A DNA stretch of 25,311 nt from a virus. The notes beneath the pieces were generated by a model that was not told where the DNA came from, searched no databases, and saw only the letters and a program-made list of their open reading frames with translations. Position numbers and translations under genes: made by a program. This document shows, piece after piece, positions 20,818-25,311 of the stretch; the stretch's first letter is position 1; every line of letters begins with the position of its first letter. The stretch lies in the IMG/VR virus record IMGVR_UViG_3300043357_000086, positions 1-25,311 of that record; one strand, 5' to 3'.

Positions 20818-21116
20818 TGGCCAAAGCCAATCCGTTCGCGGCCAAGGGCAAGGCAAAGGGGGCGGGCGGCAACCCGTTCGCCAAGGGAAGGGTGCCGACG
20901 ACCAAGGGGCCGCCCGCCAATGATCCGCTCGCGGCGGGCGGGGGCGGCGGCCCGCCGATCCCTATGGGGCCTGGTTTCGCCAAGGGCGGCAAGGTCGACC
21001 CGTGGGACAAGACCTCACGGGGCAAGAAGGATGCCGCTTTCGACAAGAAGATGGGCATCAAGCCGGGTTCTGCGACCGACAACAAGATCGACCGCCTCGT
21101 CAAGGGGAAGCGGTGA
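20817..21116 (+). CDS. Small basic KGG-type protein, 99 aa
   Basis: The 99-residue ORF starts at TGATG inside the previous stop. It is very rich in Lys, Gly and Pro, with GFAKGGKVDPWD at about 58-69 and repeated NPFAAKG/NPFAKG units near the start. It is probably disordered and positively charged. The (A/K)GGKV motif recurs in the 21288-21695 protein, so this is a local protein family. It may bind DNA or line the capsid; that is inference. Confidence 0.7.
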   Translation: MAKANPFAAKGKAKGAGGNPFAKGRVPTTKGPPANDPLAAGGGGGPPIPMGPGFAKGGKVDPWDKTSRGKKDAAFDKKMGIKPGSATDNKIDRLVKGKR

Positions 21117-21286
21117 AACGCGGCGGCTCGATCAGGCGCGTGGCGGGCAAACCCATCGGCAAGGATGACGGGCTGATCCCGGCGCAGGTCGGTGAGTATG
21201 TCATCCGCAGGAGCGCGGTGAAGAAGCTCGGCACCAAGGCGCTCGACCGGATCAACAAGGGGAAGCTCCCGAAAGGAGCGCGCTGA
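21113..21286 (+). CDS. Small protein with IPAQVGEYVIRRSAV, 57 aa, GTG start
   Basis: The 57-residue protein starts with GTG inside the previous stop (GTGA). The stretch DGLIPAQVGEYVIRRSAVKK is a pattern seen in many phage small proteins and in some tail proteins (PAxxxxGEYVVRxxA), usually annotated as hypothetical. It is basic. The ORF could be read from further upstream, but no other start has an SD; the GTG fits the coupled-overlap pattern of this operon. Confidence 0.7.
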   Translation: MKRGGSIRRVAGKPIGKDDGLIPAQVGEYVIRRSAVKKLGTKALDRINKGKLPKGAR

Positions 21287-21287
21287 G

Positions 21288-21695
21288 ATGGCGAATAAAT
21301 CAGGGCTCATGTCTGGCGACATTCCGGACAACGCCACATGGGCTAAGGGCGGCAAGGTCCATAAGGTCCGCAAGGTCAAAGGCTACGACGGTGGCGGCTT
21401 CGTCGAGGGCATGACCGGCATGATGTCGGCCATCGGCCAGGGCTACGACATGATGAACAAGGTCAAGAAGGCGCGGAAGGAGAGCGGCTCGGATACGTCC
21501 TCGGTGGCCAAGGACTCCGTCGCGGCGGGCTCGTCCGTGTCCAAGACCGACCCGCAGGATACCGCGACCCCCAAGTCTAGCGCGCCGCCGCGGGTCAAGG
21601 ACGACGACGCCGGCTCCACCAGCTTCGCCAGGGGCGGTAAGGTCAACCGGGTGATGGATCACCGCAGCCAGTACATGAAGAAGGGAAAACGCTGA
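21288..21695 (+). CDS. KGG-motif protein with two repeats, 135 aa
   Basis: The 135-residue protein carries WAKGGKVHKVRKVKG near the start and FARGGKVNRVMDHRSQYMKK at the end: two related (A/K)(K/R)GGKV units flanking a Gly-rich middle and a Ser/Asp-rich disordered segment. GAAAGGAG precedes the ATG. The shared units suggest duplication within the protein or ties to its 20817-21116 neighbour. Function unknown. Confidence 0.7.
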   Translation: MANKSGLMSGDIPDNATWAKGGKVHKVRKVKGYDGGGFVEGMTGMMSAIGQGYDMMNKVKKARKESGSDTSSVAKDSVAAGSSVSKTDPQDTATPKSSAPPRVKDDDAGSTSFARGGKVNRVMDHRSQYMKKGKR

Positions 21696-21841
21696 TGGTC
21701 GGGCATGTCGTCAGGAACCGCCTCGCGGCCGAGGCCGCCGAGGCCAGGAAGGAGGACGCGGCGCATCACCGGGCCGCGCCCAAGAAGAAAGTGCCCGACA
21801 AGCCGGAACCCAAGGCGGCCGAAAAAGGGAAGGACAAGTGA
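21695..21841 (+). CDS. Small charged protein, 48 aa
   Basis: A 48-codon ORF starts at the TGATG overlapping the previous stop and ends in the TGATG of the next gene. It begins MVGHVVRNRLAAEAAEARKE and is rich in Lys, Ala and Glu, with an amphipathic Ala helix and a basic tail (PKKKVPDKPEPK). Its place in an unbroken series of coupled genes is the main support; it is too short for a standard gene finder. Function unknown. Confidence 0.6.
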   Translation: MVGHVVRNRLAAEAAEARKEDAAHHRAAPKKKVPDKPEPKAAEKGKDK

Positions 21842-22020
21842 TGGCGAAAGGTAAAGGCAAGACGCGCTCGTCGGGCAGTGGCAGCCCGTCGTTCAACTCC
21901 GGTGGTTCCGGCGGCAGTTCGCTCAGCCAGCGCGCGATCCCCGGCCCCGCCAGCACCGGTGGCCCGGTCTCGCTGAAGAAGGCGCTGGCCAAGAAGGCGC
22001 CGCGTGGAAAGGGCATCTGA
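21841..22020 (+). CDS. Small Ser/Gly/Lys-rich protein, 59 aa
   Basis: The 59-residue ORF starts at the ATG overlapping the previous stop (TGATG). It begins MAKGKGKTRSSGSG, very rich in Gly, Ser and Lys, and ends KKAPRGKGI. It is likely disordered and DNA or capsid associated, as with its neighbours. The next gene follows after a symmetric motif. Function unknown. Confidence 0.65.
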   Translation: MAKGKGKTRSSGSGSPSFNSGGSGGSSLSQRAIPGPASTGGPVSLKKALAKKAPRGKGI

Positions 22021-22024
22021 AGGG

Positions 22025-22037
22025 AATTACCGTAATT
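22025..22037 (+). repeat. Symmetric motif AATTACCGTAATT overlapping a start codon
   Basis: A perfect odd palindrome around a central C, with the last two bases being the first two of the TTG start (22036) of the next gene. The SD GAAGGG lies just upstream, so a bound protein would cover the ribosome-binding site. Confidence 0.75.
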
Positions 22038-23802
22038 GCCGGCACTCGTCCTCAAAGGCTTCGGCGGCACCATCCCACGGATGAACCCGCGTTTGCTGCC
22101 CGACGTGCAGGCGTCGGAGGCGTGGAACTGCGACCTCGATAGCGGCGCCATCGCCGGGCTGCCGATGCCCAAGCTCATCAAGGATTTGACCGGTGCACTG
22201 CCCGGCAAGACGGTGAAGAAGGCGTATCGCCTGCCCGCGCCGCCGCCAGGCGGGCCGGATGCCTGGCTGCCGCTGCCTGACGAGGCGTCGAGCGTGGTGC
22301 GTTCGCCGCTTACCAATGACAGCCTGCACCGGATCTACTGGACCAACCCGAACGACGGTGCCTACTGGAGCACCTACGCGATGATCACGGCGGGCACCCC
22401 GCCATATAATCTCGGCTTCATCGCGCCCAGCACGTCCTATTCGCTTACTGTCTCGGCGTCCGGGGGAACTACCGACGGCAGCCTGCCGCTGGTGTCGCGC
22501 ACCTATTTGTTCACCTACATCGACACCTACGGCGAGGAGAGCAGCCCCTCGGGTCCCTCGGCGGTGGTGACTGGCGCCAGCGACGGTAATTGGACGATCT
22601 CGGGGATACCGACCGCACCGCCCGCCGCCGTGGCGGGCAAGAACTACCCGGCGGTCGCCCGCGTGCGCCTGTATCGCACGGTCACCGGCCAGAACACCGG
22701 GGCGCAGTTCTATCAAGTGCAGGAATGGCCGCTCCCGTCGGGGCCGGCAGGCGGCGTGTTCGTGGACACCATCGCCGACAGCCTGATCGTCTACTCCAAC
22801 CCGCTGCCTTCCTCGTCCTGGGCATCGCCGCCCGACGGGCTTGACGGGCTGGTCGCGATGACCTCGGGGATGCTGATCGGGTTCACCGGCAACACCGTGC
22901 ATTTCTGCGAGCCCAACCGCCCGCACGCATGGCCCGCCGCCTATGATCTCTCGGTGCAATACCAGATCGTGGCACTCGCGGTGTGGCAGCAGAGCCTGAT
23001 GATCCTGACGCAGGGATACCCCAGCAGCGGGACAGGCAACACCCCGGCCAATTTCGTGCTCAGCCAGATCCAGGTCGCCGAGCCGTGCATCGCGCGCAAC
23101 TCGGTGGTGACCGACCTTCTGGGCGTCTACTATGCGAGCCAGAACGGCATCCAGGTGCTGACCTATTTCGGCATCCAGAACCAGACCTTGCAGCTGATGA
23201 GCAAGAATATCTGGATGAATAAGTTCGAAGCCAACAGCATCAGCGCCTGCCGCCACCGCCAGCAATACCTCGCGGTGATCGACGACGGCACCGGTTTCAT
23301 CATCGACTACGCCGAGAACCGCCTCGGCCTGGTGCAGCTCAGCACCGTGGATGGCGTCGTCTCGGTGTGGAACGATGTCTACACCGGCGATGCCTACATG
23401 ATGCAGAAGGAGAAGGTCTATCTATGGGACGGCCCTTACGAGCCGCCGCTGGCGTATCGCTGGAAGTCCAAGGAGTTCTACCTGCCCGCGCCGGTGAATT
23501 TCGCCGTCGTGCAGGTCTCGATGTCCGACTACGTCTACGGGTTGCCTGCGCCGCCGATCATCAATCCGTTGGCCAGCCCCATAAATGTCGGCGAGACCGA
23601 GCTGCCTGACGGCGCGCTGGCGATCTTCCGGGTCTATTTCCACTACCAGCTGGTCTACCAGACCTGGCTGACTTCGCCGCGGCCGATCTTCAAGCTGCCG
23701 TCCGGGTATAAGGGTTTTACCTGGCAGTTCGAGATCGTCGCGCGCGTGCCGATCTACTCGATCGAGATCGCCACCACGGCGCAGGAGCTGAAGGGGGTCT
23801 GA
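22036..23802 (+). CDS. gp10-like tail or DNA-stabilisation protein, 588 aa
   Basis: The 588-residue protein starts with TTG, decided by the SD GAAGGG (22019-22024) and the lack of an SD before the next ATG (22081). Its body has features of the gp10-type tail-hub/packaged-DNA stabilisation proteins of podophages: an N-terminal RLLPDVQASEAWNCDLDSG part, a middle with YIDTYGEESSPSGPS, and the region GNTVHFCEPNRPHAWPAAYD with a following VALAVWQQSLMILTQ, in which beta-propeller-like repeats are usual. It would attach to the connector and stop DNA leakage. Confidence in the exact role is moderate. Confidence 0.7.
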   Translation: MPALVLKGFGGTIPRMNPRLLPDVQASEAWNCDLDSGAIAGLPMPKLIKDLTGALPGKTVKKAYRLPAPPPGGPDAWLPLPDEASSVVRSPLTNDSLHRIYWTNPNDGAYWSTYAMITAGTPPYNLGFIAPSTSYSLTVSASGGTTDGSLPLVSRTYLFTYIDTYGEESSPSGPSAVVTGASDGNWTISGIPTAPPAAVAGKNYPAVARVRLYRTVTGQNTGAQFYQVQEWPLPSGPAGGVFVDTIADSLIVYSNPLPSSSWASPPDGLDGLVAMTSGMLIGFTGNTVHFCEPNRPHAWPAAYDLSVQYQIVALAVWQQSLMILTQGYPSSGTGNTPANFVLSQIQVAEPCIARNSVVTDLLGVYYASQNGIQVLTYFGIQNQTLQLMSKNIWMNKFEANSISACRHRQQYLAVIDDGTGFIIDYAENRLGLVQLSTVDGVVSVWNDVYTGDAYMMQKEKVYLWDGPYEPPLAYRWKSKEFYLPAPVNFAVVQVSMSDYVYGLPAPPIINPLASPINVGETELPDGALAIFRVYFHYQLVYQTWLTSPRPIFKLPSGYKGFTWQFEIVARVPIYSIEIATTAQELKGV

Positions 23803-25311
23803 TGTCGATCACCTTCCCAAAAGTTCAGGCGCTCAGCACCAACCCGAATACGACGGTGGGTATTAACCCGAACCTGCCGGCGATCCCGAACCCGAACGTC
23901 GACCTCAAATCCGTGGCGACTGTCCTGCTTGCTTGCAAGCAAGCCATCGAAAGCCTGGGCGGGACCCGCGGTGCGATACTGGACCGGGCGGTTACCTTCA
24001 ACGATCTGATCCGCGTCGGGTTGTCCTCGCCCCAATCGTTCATGAGCCCGACCGGGACCGTGCCGGGCGGGGGTCCTGGCACGGGTGGCGGCGGGGTGGG
24101 TTTCCCCGAGGCGCCGGTCGACGGCACGATGTATGGACGTATCGACACTACCTGGCAGCGGGCGCTGGCGCTGGCGGGTGGCTCCATGACCGGGCCGATC
24201 GTGCTGGCGGGGAATGCCACTGCACCGCTCAATCCGGTGGCGCTGCAGCAGCTCTCAACTACCGTAGGCGCCTACCTGCCCCTGGCCGGGGGCACGCTCA
24301 CCGGGCCGCTCACCCTGGCGGCCAACGGCACGGTGGCGCTGCATGCGGTCACCCTGCAGCAGCTCAATGCGGGGCTGACGGGCAAGGAGGACAAGGTCAA
24401 CAAGGGTATTGCCAGCGGCTATGCCCCGCTCGATGCGGGGTCCAAGGTGCCTGCCGCCTTCCTGCCCGCCTATGTCGACGATGTGGTGGAGTTCGCTAGC
24501 CTCGCCGCCTTCCCGGCGCCCGGCACGGCCGGGCTGATCTACGTCGCGCTGGACACCAATAAGATCTACCGCTGGTCGGGATCGGCCTATGTCGAGATCT
24601 CGCCCTCGCCCGGCTCGACCGACGCGGTGCCGGAAGGCGCGGTCAACCTCTATTTTACCAACGCGCGGGCCGCTTCCGCGGCACCCGTCCAAAGCGTGTC
24701 GGGACGCACCGGGACGGTGGTGCTAACCAAGACCGACGTTGGCCTCGCCAACGTCGACAACACCAGCGACATCAACAAGCCGATCAGCACCGCGACCCAG
24801 ACGGCGCTCAACCTGAAGATCGGCGAGGCGCCCAACGACGGCCAATCCTATGTCCGGAAAAGTCTTGCCTGGGCACAGGCGGCGAGCACCGCCTTGCCGG
24901 TCGTGGTCGGGGACGCGCCGCCCACCCCTGTGGACGGGCAACTGTGGTTCGACTCGGTTGGGCTACAGCTTTACATCAGGTACAACGACGGTAATTCGTC
25001 GCAGTGGACATCAGCGACGAACCAGTTTGGCCTGACCTCGTACGCGCCACTGGCCAGCCCGGTCTTCTCTGGCGACGCCCGCTGCGTCACGCCCCCGCCC
25101 GGTGATAATGATACCTCCATCGCAACGACGGCCTTCGTGCAGCAGGCCGCTGTGACGGCGACGGCGGGGGCAGGGGCGGCGAACGTCGGGCGCAACCTCA
25201 TCCACAACTCGCTTTTCACTGTGTGGCAGCGCGGAACGTCGTTCTCTGCTGGTGGCTACACGGCGGATCGTTGGCAACTGGGCCTTGGCCCTGACACAGG
25301 CACCGTGTCGC
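23802..25311 (+). CDS. Large tail fibre, 3' end outside window
   Basis: An open frame of at least 503 codons starts at the ATG overlapping the previous stop (TGATG) and runs past the window edge. It has an N-terminal virion-binding part, a Gly-rich linker (residues about 87-100), collar-type repeats LAGGSMTGPIVLAGNATAPL and LAGGTLTGPLTLAANGTVAL, a NLYFTNARAA element, then VSGRTGTVVLTKTDVGLANV and a late GRNLIHNSLFTVWQRG with YTADRW, a pattern typical of receptor-binding lectin-like parts. A motif copy lies at 24256-24268, read as Ser-Thr-Thr-Val-Gly. A second fibre beside the S74 one suggests two adsorption modes, or a fibre and a tailspike. Partial gene: the C-terminus is unknown. Confidence 0.85.
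   Translation, partial: MSITFPKVQALSTNPNTTVGINPNLPAIPNPNVDLKSVATVLLACKQAIESLGGTRGAILDRAVTFNDLIRVGLSSPQSFMSPTGTVPGGGPGTGGGGVGFPEAPVDGTMYGRIDTTWQRALALAGGSMTGPIVLAGNATAPLNPVALQQLSTTVGAYLPLAGGTLTGPLTLAANGTVALHAVTLQQLNAGLTGKEDKVNKGIASGYAPLDAGSKVPAAFLPAYVDDVVEFASLAAFPAPGTAGLIYVALDTNKIYRWSGSAYVEISPSPGSTDAVPEGAVNLYFTNARAASAAPVQSVSGRTGTVVLTKTDVGLANVDNTSDINKPISTATQTALNLKIGEAPNDGQSYVRKSLAWAQAASTALPVVVGDAPPTPVDGQLWFDSVGLQLYIRYNDGNSSQWTSATNQFGLTSYAPLASPVFSGDARCVTPPPGDNDTSIATTAFVQQAAVTATAGAGAANVGRNLIHNSLFTVWQRGTSFSAGGYTADRWQLGLGPDTGTVS
24256..24268 (+). repeat. Motif copy inside the large fibre gene
   Basis: CAACTACCGTAGG in coding sequence, directly between two collar-type repeats, read as Ser-Thr-Thr-Val-Gly. 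Confidence 0.75.

Noticed and set aside
22027-23265. A 412-codon minus-strand ORF
   Set aside because: It is antisense to the gp10-like gene and has a shadow composition rich in His, Arg, Gly and Val.
1-25311. tRNA or rRNA genes, insertion sequences, integrase or attachment sites
   Set aside because: I looked for cloverleaf ends, transposase motifs and tyrosine or serine integrase signatures and saw none in the window.

Overview
The window is a GC-rich (roughly two-thirds G+C by eye), gene-dense stretch of a tailed-phage or prophage genome, probably from an alphaproteobacterial, sphingomonad-like host. The signs are a complete head-assembly module (terminase small and large subunits, portal, scaffold, coat, head-tail connectors), tail fibres, a lysis-like cluster, a ParA/ribbon-helix-helix partition pair and two winged-helix replication- or control-type genes. 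No integrase, tape measure or phage RNA polymerase is visible. The partition pair suggests a plasmid-like prophage (phage-plasmid), and the short-tail style portal, connector and gp10-like proteins suggest podovirus morphology. Both are inferences; the host is a guess from composition and a PEP-CTERM protein.

Layout. Bases 1-2300 hold three leftward genes of unknown function (148-360, 987-1928, 2052-2279) and a 610-base gene-free stretch full of GGAAGTATG iteron-like repeats. Bases 2308-5760 are the control and maintenance region: a gene-free segment with promoters and a DnaA box, an HTH gene (2861-3307), a small gene with its own promoter (3559-3897), parA plus a ribbon-helix-helix partner (4007-4854), a convergent winged-helix gene (4879-5367) and a tiny membrane-peptide ORF. 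Bases 5761-6615 encode an Ig-like-domain protein. Bases 6544-8725 form a leftward operon: terS, terL, a small conserved-looking gene and a 26-residue membrane peptide. From 8802 to the right edge everything is rightward: portal, three small genes, scaffold, coat, connectors and tail genes, a fibre with an S74 autoprocessing chaperone domain (16048-18276), small membrane proteins and a papain-like lysis candidate (18273-19144), a Pro/Gly repeat protein, an exported PEP-CTERM protein that looks like a moron (19834-20583), six small basic KGG-type genes, a gp10-like tail protein (22036-23802) and a second large fibre running off the edge.

Most rightward genes are translationally coupled through ATGA, GTGA, TTGA or TGATG overlaps. 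Several ORFs too short for ordinary gene callers (14, 24, 25, 26 and 48 codons) are supported to varying degrees by such overlaps or by a Shine-Dalgarno site.

The standout is a dispersed 14-bp asymmetric near-palindrome, CAACTACCGTAATC (core ACTACCGTA). The 9-bp core occurs exactly 13 times on the two strands, where about 0.2 would be expected by chance with equal bases, and there are further variants. Many copies sit directly 5' of a Shine-Dalgarno and start codon, three lie at the predicted -10/+1 region of candidate promoters, one touches a DnaA box, and all five sense-strand copies inside genes are read in the same frame (Thr-Thr-Val). It resembles in concept, but not in sequence, the start-associated sequences of cluster K mycobacteriophages, the L5 stoperators and the dispersed centromeres of N15. 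Its binding factor is unknown; the RHH protein and the two HTH proteins are the local candidates.
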